Below the pieces are notes generated by a model. That model was not told the origin of the DNA. It searched no databases and worked only from the letters and a program-made list of their open reading frames with translations. This document shows positions 47,701 through 59,600 of a DNA stretch of 64,000 nt, piece after piece (the first letter of the stretch is position 1; every line of letters starts with the position of its first letter). The stretch covers positions 67,223,244-67,287,243 of the forward strand of contig OX422215.1 in NCBI GenBank assembly GCA_949130495.1, given 5' to 3'. This DNA is from Sambucus nigra (Eukaryota > Streptophyta > Magnoliopsida > Dipsacales > Adoxaceae). Both the position numbers and the translations under genes were made by a program.

Positions 47701-48050
47701 TAAATGCTGAAAAGAACTTTGAGTTAACATTTAACTCGGATTGATTTAAAAACTCGTAAAAAGTGATCGGCTCGAATCTCACCGGGTTTGTTAATCTCCA
47801 CACTTATTCGTTAAGTCGTCAATTTTTGCACAATTTCCATCTTTGGTCAATTTCGGCTTTGTGTATGTTGACTTTTTACACTTTGAGACTTCAATTTGAC
47901 TTTTAATGATATTTTTGAAAAATTTGAATCCCAACTTTTATTTATTTTGAACAAAAATATTTTTGGAATTTTCAAAATTTTATGATTTTTTTGGAAATTT
48001 TGGGCATTTTTGAAAATTTGTGAAGTTTTAGAAATACGCACTTGTGACCA
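44798..48050 (-). repeat. LTR of the array, middle copy, 3,253 bp
   Basis: On the minus strand runs from TGGTCACAAGTGCG (48050) to GTCGTATCA (44798). It contains an internal polypurine-like stretch (46490-46512) directly followed by TGATTAGGC, which is itself a plausible LTR start. The unit may therefore be a chimera of two LTRs. A GC-rich cluster with GGACCGGTCC palindromes lies at about 45835-46110. Confidence 0.75.
45835..46110. repeat. GGACCGGTCC palindrome cluster and 120-bp direct repeat
   Basis: Repeated GCGGACCGGTCC / GCGGATCGGTC units occur. In addition a block reading CGGTTTGCCTTCGGTTCGCA and on through CTCTGGAGTTTGCACAGCGG is present twice (about 45930-45995 and 46035-46090). Frames through it (45892-46077 and 46023-46217) are artefacts of the repeat. 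Confidence 0.85.
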
Positions 48051-48066
48051 ACCCCCCTAACTTAGA
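48051..48066 (-). other. Polypurine tract, unit 2
   Basis: Same AAGTTAGGGGGG tract as unit 1, directly before the middle LTR on the minus strand. Confidence 0.65.
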
Positions 48067-48256
48067 CTTTTGCATTGTCCTCAAGCAAAAAGGACGAAAA
48101 TCTAACTCAAGGCGAATGAAAAGTGCGGAAAAATAAAACAAACAAATATGAAAAATGCAACAAGACACTATATGACACTCATGCATGACTCAAAAATACG
48201 ACAACAATCACCCCATACGCGTCGGGGGTGCGACGACCTCACATCTCTCCACAAAC

Positions 48257-51200
48257 TCACCCGACTCCACTTACGGGGGTCGATGCTCTCCTTGTAACTC
48301 CTGTCCTAGGATTATATTCCAGCAATCGAAACAAGTTGGGACCTCGCCCATAGATAAAGGATAGACCGGGAGACTCGTCGTGACTAATTGGAAAGGGATC
48401 CTCGTGATGCTGACTCAAAGCGTGGTCTACGTGCACTGACTCGGAGGGGACACCTAGGTTTCTTTCAATTTTTAAGATGCATGGGTCAGGCTCTAAGTAG
48501 GATGAACCATAACTTTTCTCCTCACTCGCCTTCGGGACCTCTAGTGGTATGGGTGGATGGTCACAAAGAAGAAATTCATCGATTTTTGCTTTTAGTTCAC
48601 TTTCGTCTAAGTCACTACATGAATCCAATAGGGATTGGCCTTCAATAGTAATACTTTCATCCACCTTCCCGAATTCTCTTTCAAATTCTTCCATGCTCAT
48701 GTCCCCTAGATCTCTCTCTCAAGTAGTGCCTACGTCCTCTCTTACTTGCTCGAACTCCAACTCCATCAGTTTTCTCTCTTCTAAACCCTCTCTCTCTCTT
48801 TCAATTGCGGTCAAAACATACGTCTCCTCCACTTTTCTCTCCTCGTCACAACTACCACTATTACCTGATGAAATAGGGCACACTCCTAACGTCTCGCTCT
48901 TGTGGGACCCTTTATTCTTGTAATTTGACATTAAAGATGATCCTAAGGTGTCTCCACAATAATTCTCCTCATCGTATTCCTCTATGATCTCATTTATAGA
49001 ACTCACCGCGTGAAGATCATCTTCTTCCCCTGTCTGTTGGGTGATATGGAAGATGTTGGTCTCTAATGTCATGTTCCCAAAAGTGAGTTGCATTCGCCCA
49101 TTCCGAGTATTGATGATTGCGTTAGCCGTAGCTAAAAATGGGCGCCCAAGGATGATAGGAACATGGTTGCTTGAGGTAAAGGAGGGCTCCGTGTCCCAAA
49201 TGACAAAATCTACCGGAAAGTAGAAGGTGTCAACTTGGACGATCACGTCCTCAATTATGCCTCGTGGAATCTTCACGGTTCGATCCGCTAGTTGGAGAGT
49301 GACCTTTGTGGGCTTGAGGTCGCCCAAGTCAAGTTGCCTATAAATGGAGTAAGGGAGTATGTTTACACTTGCTCCCAAGTCAAGTAAGGCTTTTGCAATT
49401 TTGTTCTCTCCAATGATGCAGGAAATGGTGGGTGCACCGGGATCTTTGAATTTAGGAGGGAGCTCATTGAGTAGGATGGAGCTCACGTTCTGTGCTAGGA
49501 AGAAATTCTTCTTTACTTTCATCTTCCTTTTTACCGTCAACAAATCTTTGATGACTTTTGCATAAGCTGGAATTTGCTTTATGGCATCAAGGAAGGGCAA
49601 GTTTAGCTTTACTTGCTTAAGCACGTCTAGCACTTCATCACGTGGGGTCCCCTTTTGAGCGGGAATTAGCCTTTGAGGAAATGGTGCCGCGGTGGGCGGT
49701 TTCGCTACTACCTCGGGCTCACTAGTGTGTTCTTTATCACCTTCATTCAAGGGGACATCTTCGGCCTCTTTCGTGCCGGGCGAAATCTCCTTGTCTTTAA
49801 GTATGTCTCGTGGGGGAGGTGACAAGTCAACTACCCTCCCACTACGTAGAGTGGTGATTGCGTTACATTGCTCAGGATGGTCGTGGGGTGTCGAGCTAAC
49901 ACTAGTTTGACCTTGGAGAGGTCTTTGGCCCTGGGCAGGAAACTTGCCCTTCTCTTGAACACTCAATGAGGATTGTATTTGTGACAGAGTCGCATTTATG
50001 TCGCCAATTAGACGATCATATTTGGCATTGTTTGCGGTCTGGCTTGCGATGAATTGATTCACAGTATCCTCGAGAGTTCTCCGCTGTGGCGGGATATAAT
50101 TTCCTTGAGGTGGTGGTGCTTGCACATGTCCTTGCATGTGTGGAGCTTGTTGAAATTGTTGTGGAGGAAGAGGGGCAACATGCGAAAGAGGGTTCATTGC
50201 GGCATGTTGTTGCCCATAGCTAAACCCGGGATGATTTTTCTAAGAAGGATTGTATGAATTCCCGTGAGGGGCAGCGAAATTTCCCTTGAAACCTCCTATA
50301 CTACTAACTTGCTCTTGAAGCATTCCTTTGTAGGCGGGTATCGTCGGGCATTCCTCAGTTGAATGTCCCGCCTCACAAATCGCACATACTTTTTCGACGG
50401 GATTTTTGATAGATCCAACTACCTCACATAAATCTCGAAATCCTTTCTCAAGGGTGTCCAACCGACTGTCCGACATAGAGGTCTTATCTACATGGTATAG
50501 ACCGGACGCCGATGGAGCAGTGGTGGGTTGTCGATTTTGATTTTGAGCGTTCGGGTCAGAGGTATCCCAAGATTGGGTAGTCTCGGCGACATACCTCATG
50601 TGAAGATCAGCATCATGGGCATCTAGATCGATAAACGGATCGCTTCCCATAGTTTCAACAAGTTGTTTGGAGTTAAGATTTAACCCATTATAGATAAAGG
50701 AGATGATTTGCGACGGGTCAAATCCATGATGGGGGCATGAAGCCACTAACTCGTTGAAACGTTCATAACATCGATGGAATGGCTCATTTTCATGTTGTCT
50801 AAACGCTTGAATTTGAGCCTTGATAGAGATTGTTCGATGTGTTGGGAAGAATTTCTTGAGAAATTTAGACTGTAGCTCATTCCAGGATGGAATCGAGCTT
50901 GGAGGTAAAGACCATAGCCAAGCTTTGGCTTTATCTTTAAGCGAGAAGGGGAAGAGTTTGAGGCGGATTACCTCTTGTGTGAAGGTTTGATCATTGAGAG
51001 TATCACACACGTCCTCAAATTCCCTTATGTGGAGGTATGGCTTTTCAGAATCCATACCGTGGCAATGTGGTAGCGTCTGGATCATCCCATTCTTGAAACG
51101 GAATGCATCCCGGAGTGACAGTGCGCTCGGGATATAAGAATTCTCTCAACGGGCAGTACGGAGGCTCTTCCTCACCAGTAGTTGCATTACTATGCTGCGA

Positions 51201-51431
51201 CATCTCTATCTCACTGGACGACTCGGCGCTCTCACTGGGTGTGCTTGAAGAGTGTCCTACGAAGGAGAAGGGAGTGTTACTAGAGATTGACTGCGACGGT
51301 GTGGGAGGTGGGATCCAGAACTGTGGGGCGTTCGGAGGGTGTAGACTATCGGGATTATGCTCAACAAGTGGATTTTCGTGAATGCTGGTTGGAGTATTAT
51401 GGGGTGTGGGAGTGGTTTCAGAAATTTGCAT
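48257..51431 (-). pseudogene. gag-protease polyprotein, unit 2
   Basis: Nearly identical to unit 1 but broken at other places. A deletion of about 25 bases near 51098 (unit 1 has the extra bases at about 44300-44325) shifts the frame. A TAG at 50237-50239 replaces the Trp codon seen in unit 1. A TGA at 48719-48721 replaces an Arg codon. Here the capsid-knuckle region is open (51085-50240), with KVCAICEAGHSTEECPTI as the knuckle, and the protease keeps its Asp (ALLDLGASVNILP). Since the lesions differ from those of unit 1, the two copies decayed separately after they were made. No polymerase follows. Confidence 0.88.
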
Positions 51432-51552
51432 TAAGTTTGTGAGAGATGGTGGTGAATCTTTTTGTGCTTTTTATATTTTTTTATGTTTTTGGATTTTTGA
51501 ATTTTTGGTCAAAGCTTTGGATTGACTCGATCTAATCCTAAGTCTACCTAGT

Positions 51553-51570
51553 TCCCCGGCAACGGCGCCA
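51553..51570 (-). other. Primer-binding site (tRNA-Asp), unit 2
   Basis: TGGCGCCGTTGCCGGGGA on the minus strand, six bases after the LTR end GTCGTGTCA. Confidence 0.9.
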
Positions 51571-51576
51571 AAAACT

Positions 51577-54500
51577 TGACACGACTCAGAATATGTCTCT
51601 AAAGTGTGTACTCTCTAGGCTTAAGTGCAAGTCTGTCGTTCAAGTAATAATCCAACAAGTCGGGTATCGATCCTCAGGGAAAAAGGACAACGAGAGTTGT
51701 GACGACGGGATAAGACTGAGGAATCCTAACAATGACTCTAAAAAGAAAAGAAAAGATTGATTTGGTTTTTGGGATTCGATTACACTAAATGCAATTATGA
51801 AAGTATGGTGAAAAATGCAGCTAACTAAATGACCTAGATTAAGAATGAAGGATTGAATTGAACTTTTAAATGAGATGATGGAAAAATAGGACGGGAATAC
51901 AATCCCCCAACCCTAGTGTATTGCAATATAATATTAATCGTAAATTTATCTAATTAATATGACCCGGAATTTAGTACTTCCAAGCATTACGTATACGAGG
52001 TTCAAGCCCGCGTCATACTTAATCAAAGGACGAGTAAATCAGTATCACGATAACGACACTCGAATTGTATTCTCAATCATCCCGGTTACCCAGGGGCAAA
52101 CGAGATATTTAGACCTACAATTGTTGTGTCCCTACGCAATACGTTCAAAATTAATTACTAAATTCAGAGGAATAACTTTATACGTGCAATGACCACATCA
52201 GGTTGGGTTCATGTAACCCGACCTTGGAAATCTAGCCGGACATACCGAAAACGATGAAAACAGTGTTTAACATGCAAGAGTTCATGATTAATCTAAGGAC
52301 AATTGATAGAATACTGTAAAAGAGAATCACAAAGAAGAAATAACTCACTAAAATTACCCAAGGAACAATCGCAGCAATAGATAAAATTGGTGATCACACA
52401 AACTTGGAATAAACCTTCAATCCTTGAATAAAACTGGAAATTCTATCTACAACTAGGGTTTGTGGAAGAAAATGAGAAATCAAAATTAACTCCCCACGTT
52501 CTAGCCTCCTTTACAAGGAAAATAATTCGGGTTTTTATACCCTACATGAAATTCCAAGAAGTTGAGTATAAGTCGGAGTCTTTAGAGGAGAATCAGAAAA
52601 CAAATCTCGATGGGCGGACCGGTCCGGCCCTTAGGCGGATCGGTCTGCCTCTAAAGTGGATCGGTTCTTTTATTTTCCAGGCGGACCGGTCCGGGGCGGA
52701 TCGGTTCTTTTACTTTTTTTGCTCTTCGGTTTGCCTTCGGTTCGCAGTCCTCTGGAGTTTGCACAGCGGACCGGTCCGGGTTGAGGGCGGATCGGTTCTT
52801 TTATTTTTTGTGCTCTTCGGTTTGCCTTCGGTTCGCAGTCCTCTGAAGTTTGCACAGCGGACCGGTCCGGGTTGAGGGCGGACCGGTCTGCCTATTTGAC
52901 TTTTCTCTCAAACTTTGACTGTCCATATCTTTTGCTCCGAGTATCCGATTGAGGTGTCGTTTCTTCCGAGGTGCTTGTGAGGATGATACCTTCAACTTCT
53001 CTTTAGGTACCTCATCCGGATTCTGGGTAGAAATGACTCTTTTGCCCTTTTGACTTTTCTTGTTGACTTTTCTATTCTTCCGGTTTCCTTCTTCCATTTC
53101 TTGACATTAGATACTTGTAAAATCATAACGAAATACCAGAAACTCGGTGTACTTGTTAGGATAAGTCAATAGCAAGATTATGAGATAAAGTCAATCCAAT
53201 TACGTTGTTCGAGGTGATTAAAGTACCGAAATTAGGGGATAAATTGGGAAGAATTTATGCCTAATCAGTTCCCAACAACCCCCCTAACTTAGAACTTTGC
53301 GCGTCCCGAGCAATGTAAAAGAATTCTAGCAAGGCTGAATTCTTGAAAAACATTTTATTGGGATAAAATACCTCTTTCGCGGGCACGCGATTGCATTTAG
53401 CGTATGCAACAAGCCTTTAAACCCCTAGGTTACCCTAGTGGGACGAGTTGTGTCTCGTGAGGGTTTGCAGAGAATATACCCACAAAATTCGACTCAAAGA
53501 ACTTCAAAATAACCAAAAATTGTATAATTCAAACTTTTCCAGAAAATAGTCATCATTAAGTCATGTCTACAAGTCTCAAACTGTAGTGCGTGTGTGCGAA
53601 GCCAGAAATATAACCGCCAATTTCCACTGATTAATCATTACGTTACTTATCCGAAAATTCGTTTTGATTTCAAATTATCACGGGAAGCTCTCTCAAACGA
53701 ACTACTCGGAATATGGCTATTTCGCTAGGTATGCGTGATAATAAGAGTAAATATAATGGATGCAAAATCACGCATACAATTAGAAAGACGGAAATTTCAT
53801 GGTGAAAGGATCTCTTAAATGGATTACGGTTTTAAAAACGGGAACATCGCCTCTATTTCGCGCATTTAACCTCTTATATTATCTTTTGGTGTATTAGCTC
53901 TCCACGCGGTACTCAATTTTCGCAATTTGGACTCGGTTAGGACTTTTTCGGGTTTAAGGTTGCATTGGGTAAAATGAAAATGGTAGGGAAAGTTGGAATT
54001 GGAAAAGTTATTTATGATGTCCATTGGTGCTTTTTCTGGGCTATTGCTCATTTTTTCTTCTTTTTCTCTATTTTTTTTGTTTTTCACTTCTTTTCTTTTC
54101 TCACTATTTTTGTTGAGCATATTTATTTTTTTTTCTCTTGCCCCTTTTTATGCACTCTTCGGACTCAAATTCTGGGATTTTTCAACTTTCACAATTCCGG
54201 GCCATTTTGGGTTTTTCGGGTTGTCAAACGAAAGGAAAAATTATTCGGCTCAATTTGGGTTGCAAAAAGGGTGATTTTTCATGAATTTTTATGGCCAATA
54301 TTTTTGGGGTGACAAACGATGGCCTACTTCATTGTCCAAAATGCCAATTGCGTTACCATATGCGTTTCGAGATGAATTTAAGTTTAGAGACTAATTTGGC
54401 ACGTTTTTCAAGGCAATATTGCACACATTTTTCAAAACCGATCAAAATGAAAGGATTGAGATCCTTGAAAACTTATTTTAAATGCTGAAAAGAACTTTGA

Positions 54501-54828
54501 GTTAACATATAACTCGGATTGATTTAAAAACTCGTAAAAAGTGATAGGCTCGAATCTCACCGGGTTTGTTAATCTCCACACTTATTCGTTAAGTCGTCAA
54601 TTTTTGCACAATTTCCATCTTTGGTCAATTTCGGCTTTGTGTATGTTGACTTTTTACACTTTGAGACTTCAATTTGACTTTTAATGATATTTTTGAAAAT
54701 TTTGAATCCCAACTTTTATTTATTTTGAACAAAAATATTTTTGGATTTTTCAAAATTTTATGATTTTTTTGGAAATTTTGGGCATTTTTGAAAATTTGTG
54801 AAGTTTTAGAAATACGCACTTGTGACCA
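51577..54828 (-). repeat. LTR of the array, right copy, 3,252 bp
   Basis: Starts on the minus strand with TGGTCACAAGTGCG exactly at the junction with the Tekay integrase, which supports TGGTCACAAG as the true LTR start. It is nearly identical to 44798-48050. Its palindrome cluster is at about 52612-52890. Confidence 0.78.
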
Positions 54829-55440
54829 GAGGCGTTATACGGTAGATCTTGTTGTTCCCCAGCATGTTGGCTAGAGGTGGGGGATAACAAACTCCTTGGG
54901 ACGGAGGTGATTCAGGATACTTCGACGAGGATAGAGATGATACTGAGCCATATTCGGGTAGCTCAGGACCGACAGAAGAGTTATGCTGATGCCAAGAGAT
55001 TATTCACAGAATTTAAGGTGGGGGACCAGGTGCTACTAAGAGTCTCTCCTATGAAGGGGATTATGCATTTCGGGAAGAAGGGGAAATTGGCACCAAGATA
55101 CGTGGGGCCATTTCCTATCATCGAGAGAATTGGGCCAGTTGCGTACAGACTTGGGTTATCGAAACACATGCATAGGATTCATGACGTGTTCCATATTTCC
55201 TCGCTAAGGAGATATCTTAGGGATGACTTGGCCCATACCTAGATTGCTTTAGAGAACATCGATCTACAGTCTGATAGTTCCTATGAAGAGGGGTCGATTG
55301 CTATTCTGGACCACAGCGCGAGGAAACTGAGATCGGAGATAATACCATTAGTACGTGTTCCGTAGCGGCACCATAATGTCGAGGAGTCCATCTGGGAGCG
55401 CGAGGATGAGATGCGAGAGCATTATCCAGAGTTATTCTTG
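54829..55440 (+). pseudogene. Tekay pol, 3' part: integrase C-terminus and chromodomain-like tail
   Basis: Resumes the interrupted frame with EALYGRSCCSP, then runs through RQKSYADAKR, FKVGDQVLLRVSPMKG, GKLAPRYVGPFPI and VFHISSLRRYL. A TAG at 55240 (CAG in relatives) follows. Beyond it the frame reads EEGSIAILDHSARKLRS and, after a TAG where Trp is expected, HHNVEESIWEREDEM, the layout of a plant chromovirus chromodomain. That domain guides integration to marked chromatin. The frame ends before the purine tract at about 55484. Confidence 0.88.
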
Positions 55441-55483
55441 CCACGTATACTTTACTTTCTGAATTTCGGGACGAAATTCTGTT

Positions 55484-55498
55484 ATTAGGGGGGAAGTA
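55484..55498 (+). other. Polypurine tract of the Tekay element
   Basis: TTAGGGGGGAAGTA directly before the 3' LTR; it would prime plus-strand synthesis. The same wording precedes the LTR at 2617. Confidence 0.85.
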
Positions 55499-58406
55499 TG
55501 TAATACCCCGTAATTTTATTGATTTTATTTAATTGGATTAATTAAATTAAATGGAAATTAATTAGAAATTAATCTAAATTTAAATACTAACAAGACGTGA
55601 GTTGGTATTTGATTATGATGATAATATTGAGTATTATTGAATTTATATGGTAATATATGATTATTGATAATATTAAAATTATCGCGAGTTATAAATACGA
55701 CAATTTGGAAAATTAAGTTGGGACGCACGTGTCAGTCGCGTCAAGAATCAATTTAATTAGATTAAAAGGTAAATTATAATTTAATCATTCGTATGGTCAT
55801 TTTTGAGTGCGCCAACGTGTCTGGAGGGGTCGAGATAGTCAGAAAACACTAGCCGGGGGTTTAGTTTGGGTCTTGGGGTATTTTTAGGCCAAACCGGCAA
55901 CCCGGGAGGGTATTTTGGTCATTATAAAATTTAAAGAAATAAGACCCACGAATTTTAGGGTTTATTTAATTATTATTGGTAGGTCCATTAGGTCCATTAT
56001 CAGCCAAAAACTAAAGAGTGGGCTACGTGAGTTAAAGGAAAAGTTGCAGGAGGTTTCCAAACCCTAGCCACCACCAACCACCACCAAATCTTGACGGAAT
56101 TGGGAACGAAAAGAAGGAAAAAATCAACCCACGGACACCATCAACGATTATAAACATCAAAATTAAGGCAAGTGATTTAATTCCATTAGTTTTCAGCGAA
56201 TATATCTTCCATATTAGTGTAGAAATTGATTTTTGTCTTGAAAGATGATAAAAACCCATGAAATTTGAGGTAGAACTATAAATCTTGGATAGGAATTGCA
56301 TGTAGATTAGTTCTGGACAAAATTCAGTAACCAAAATATAACCCTTGATGAATTAAGAACGGATTTAAGAAGAGAAATATCATAATTCTTGAAGAAAATA
56401 GAAAACTAGGATTTTTATGAAGATTTGATCAATGTAAGGTTAATTGTTGATGATGTAATGGTTTTGGAACGTTAAAAATATTGTATTTAGGTAGTATAAT
56501 GATCCTACATCCTTAGTTGAGAATTTCATGCCTTGTAATGGAGTTTTTGGACAAATCTAGGATTGAAAAACGAAGCAGTCCGTAGCTTTATCTGGTGCGA
56601 TCGATCGATCGATATTCATAGGTCGATCGATCGACCTTCCCAGAAATTATGATATTTTTCCCCTTATTGAATTTTAGCAATTTTGACCCCAGAGAATTAT
56701 TGGTGGGAACCTTGTGAACACTTTTAAATTTAAGGAAGACCAGTAGGCATGTATATGAGACCCAGATTATTATTAAAATTATATTTGAGAGTTATATTAG
56801 ACCTAATAAGGTTTGACGAGTGAGATACTATTAAAGAGTGCGATTAAATGAGTTAAATCTATATAGTTGATGACATAAGGTTAGTGGCAGAAATATGGAC
56901 CTTAAGAGTATTGGATTAAAATGTGGGAATAATAGAAGACTTAGTAACCTTTATGAGTTAGGTTTTAAGTACTTGAAACTACGACGTGAGATGTGTCGGT
57001 GGACTATATTATATAACTATCCGGAAGTATAAAAAAGTACTAATTGGATAAATGGTATAGGGATTTAAAAACATACCTTTAATAATATTATAAACTATCT
57101 AAGTTGTGTGAATGCGTAGTATATGGATTTAAATGTGTATGACATACCTACCATACTTGCTATCACAGGAGGTCGGCTTTCGGAACAGGGCCATCTAATC
57201 TTTGTGTGCCTACGGGGGGGATTTAGATTGGTACCTTAAGGACATAGGGCTGTGAATGACTTATTTGTGAGTTGATAAGTCAGCTGACCATGGGAGCGTA
57301 GGTATGTGTGTGAACCATGGGTATGTGAACTATGTTCGCCTCCAATATGTGTTGTTTTGCTTATTAAAAATGATTCCTGGGAGATTCAGAATACGTAGTC
57401 CTTATGTACGTGATGTATCGGGATTCGATAGCAGAGTATGTGTGCACCGCAGCTTAGCCTAGGGGTGCCCTAATTGTATAATTATGTTGGAATTTATATA
57501 TTGGTGATGATAACAGAATCCTTGTTAATGTGTGTGAATATTTGCGACACTTTAAGTAAACTTAGAAATGAGAATTTCATATAAGATCTAATATAAGTTA
57601 ATCTGAGAAATGAAAAGGTAGAATCACATAAGTTTGATTGGAATGTCTTGAACAAACCCCTATATTATCATATAAGGACATGTTGTGGTATAAACTAGTT
57701 ATTCAGCGGCATAACTAGGAGGGGTTATGGATATACGTTAGGCGTGCACATTAGTTGAGAGGTGAGAACTCATGTGAGAGCACGGAACTAACATGTACTT
57801 AATATTCATTATTTAATGTAATTGAATACTTGCTATATTTTAAACTGTTTTCACATTGGGCTCTGACCTGTTTTCTTTTAAATCTACTTTTCTTGAAAAA
57901 AACTTTTAGGTGTCCAGCCACAGGGATGCCAAGCTTAGAGTTCCATTTCAGTGATGGGTTGTAGCTGTTGTGGAAGTTACAGGATCTTGATGATAGACGC
58001 CTCCACTTTCTATATAGATTCCATTAATGACTTAATCAGTTGTTAGGGCATGTCACCCCATTTCTTTTAGAGATAGTTTTATCATACTCAGTTTCATTTC
58101 AGTTTTGGAGTTTAATTCATTTATTATTCAGACGTTGTATTTGGTTTTATTCAGTATTTGGGACTATTCTGAGGAGTGTTACTCGAGACTCATTTATTAT
58201 TCCATTTTTATTCTGTTGTGACTGTGATGTAATTGTGTTATCATTAGTTAATAAAATTTGACAACTCACTTTTTTAAATATTAGGTGGCTAGTAATTGTT
58301 TAAAAATGTTTACGATTGTGTGTCTATGACCTTAACCAACTTGACATTTTGTATTAATTTGAATAAATGAGTAGCTACCCGATATTTAATTAGTCGGGGT
58401 GTAACA
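55499..58406 (+). repeat. 3' LTR of the Tekay element, 2,908 bp
   Basis: Begins TGTAATACCCCG and ends GGGGTGTAACA. It aligns with 30357-33281 throughout, with many scattered substitutions and a missing pair of CGATCG units. Confidence 0.93.
56599..56634. repeat. CGATCGAT palindrome cluster (3' LTR)
   Basis: Two groups of overlapping CGATCG units, at the position of 31441-31526. Confidence 0.95.
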
Positions 58407-58411
58407 TGTTG

Positions 58412-59600
58412 ATAACGTGACTAATTTAAAATCTGTGACTGCATGGACTGAAGAAGAATTTAAATGGTCATCTTTTAATTCTAAGTATTATTTTCAGATC
58501 CATCACACACGACTTGTTCCAACGGATAATGACGTGCACTATGTCAAAAGAGGCATGGGATGTTTTACAACTTACCCATGAAGGAACTAATGCTGTGAAA
58601 GAGTCTAAACTGCAAAATTTAATAACTCAATTTGAAACCATCACCATGCTTGAGACTTAATGTTTTGATGAATTTTATGCTAGGTTCTCTGATATTTTAA
58701 ACACTAGCTTTAATCTTGGTGAACACATTCCTAATGCTAGAGTTATTAAAAAGATTCTTAAATCACTGCCTAAGCGTTTTATCCCTAAAGTCACTGTGCT
58801 AAATTCTATGGGTAATTTTAACAAGCTTAAATTGGAGGAACTTATAGGAGACTTAGAAACATATGAAATTGATATGTTTCCTAAATTTGTCAAGCCTAAA
58901 GATAAGGAAATTGCACTTAATGCCCAGTAGAGAAATAGTGAGGGCTCGGCAAAAAAGAGGGTAGAGTAATCTTGAAAAAGGGAGATAGAAACGTCAGATT
59001 CCGAGTGTGACACTTATTAGATGATTTGGCCTTATTTGCAAAAAAAATAAGAAAATTCTCAAATTCAAGAAAAATGGAAATTTCAAAGATAAAAAGAGTT
59101 TTGAGGAAAATAAATTTGAAAAGAAAAATTAAAAATACTTTAAAGACCCTATTAAGAAAGACGGTGAGAGATGTTATGAGTGCGATGGTAAGGGTCATAG
59201 AGCTTTTGAGTGTGCTACTAGGCTGAACAGACTTGCCAAAGAATAGGGCAAAGTTGTCCTTAATGCTACCCTTAGTGACGAGAGTGAGGTCGAGTCGGTG
59301 GACTCTCGAGATGAGTCACCGTATGAGTGTAACTTCACCGCATTCATGACTAGTCATGTGAGTACCTCTAGTGCTCCTCACGACGATGAGGATACTGATT
59401 CATAGGGACACCTCGACAGTGAGAACGATATGAGTGAGGGGAAGGTTGATGCACGTGAGAGTGAGAGTGATCTTCAACACACCTACGCTGAGTTATATTC
59501 TGAGTCATTTGAAACCAAAAAGTGTAACAAAGCGTTAGTTCTTAGGATCACCGCTTTAGAAAAAGATTTAAGACTGTTTGGAGAGAGAAAGAGAGAGCTG
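58412..59600 (+). pseudogene. gag of the SIRE-like element, main part
   Basis: Continues the gag interrupted at 30356. Capsid motifs include AKEAWDVLQLTHEGTNAVK, LQNLITQFETI and RVIKKILKSLPKRFIPKV (UBN2 type), with a stop near 58659. The zinc knuckle CYECDGKGHRAFEC (59171-59213) has full CCHC spacing. It is followed by an acidic Ser/Asp/Glu-rich stretch with further stops near 59247 and 59403, ending in a helical segment ALVLRITALEKDL. Gag alone remains, so any movement would have depended on enzymes supplied by another element. Confidence 0.82.

Larger units (their letters stand above)
38203..54828 (-). mobile_element. Nested tandem array of a gag-protease-only LTR element
   Basis: Inserted between codons FE and ALYGR of the Tekay integrase; GAG sits at both junctions (38200-38202 and 54829-54831). 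Read on the minus strand from 54828 it comprises LTR (54828-51577), primer site, gag-protease (51431-48257), purine tract, LTR (48050-44798), primer site, gag-protease (44652-41453), purine tract and a partial LTR (41246-39774). Beyond that lies an oppositely oriented LTR (38205-39771). The period is 6,804 and 6,778 bp. No reverse transcriptase or integrase is present, as in the plant TR-GAG class. The layout suggests LTR-LTR recombination between copies. Confidence 0.8.
30357..58406 (+). mobile_element. Ty3/gypsy Tekay-type chromovirus, itself split by a nested array
   Basis: Flanked by TGTTG at 30352-30356 and 58407-58411, a perfect target duplication. The LTRs are 30357-33281 and 55499-58406, with a tRNA-Met primer site after the first and a purine tract (about 55484-55498) before the second. 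gag, protease, reverse transcriptase, RNase H, integrase and a chromodomain-like C-terminus appear in order. A 16.6-kb insertion at 38203-54828 interrupts integrase between a Glu and an Ala codon. All protein regions carry stops, so the element is dead. Confidence 0.93.
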
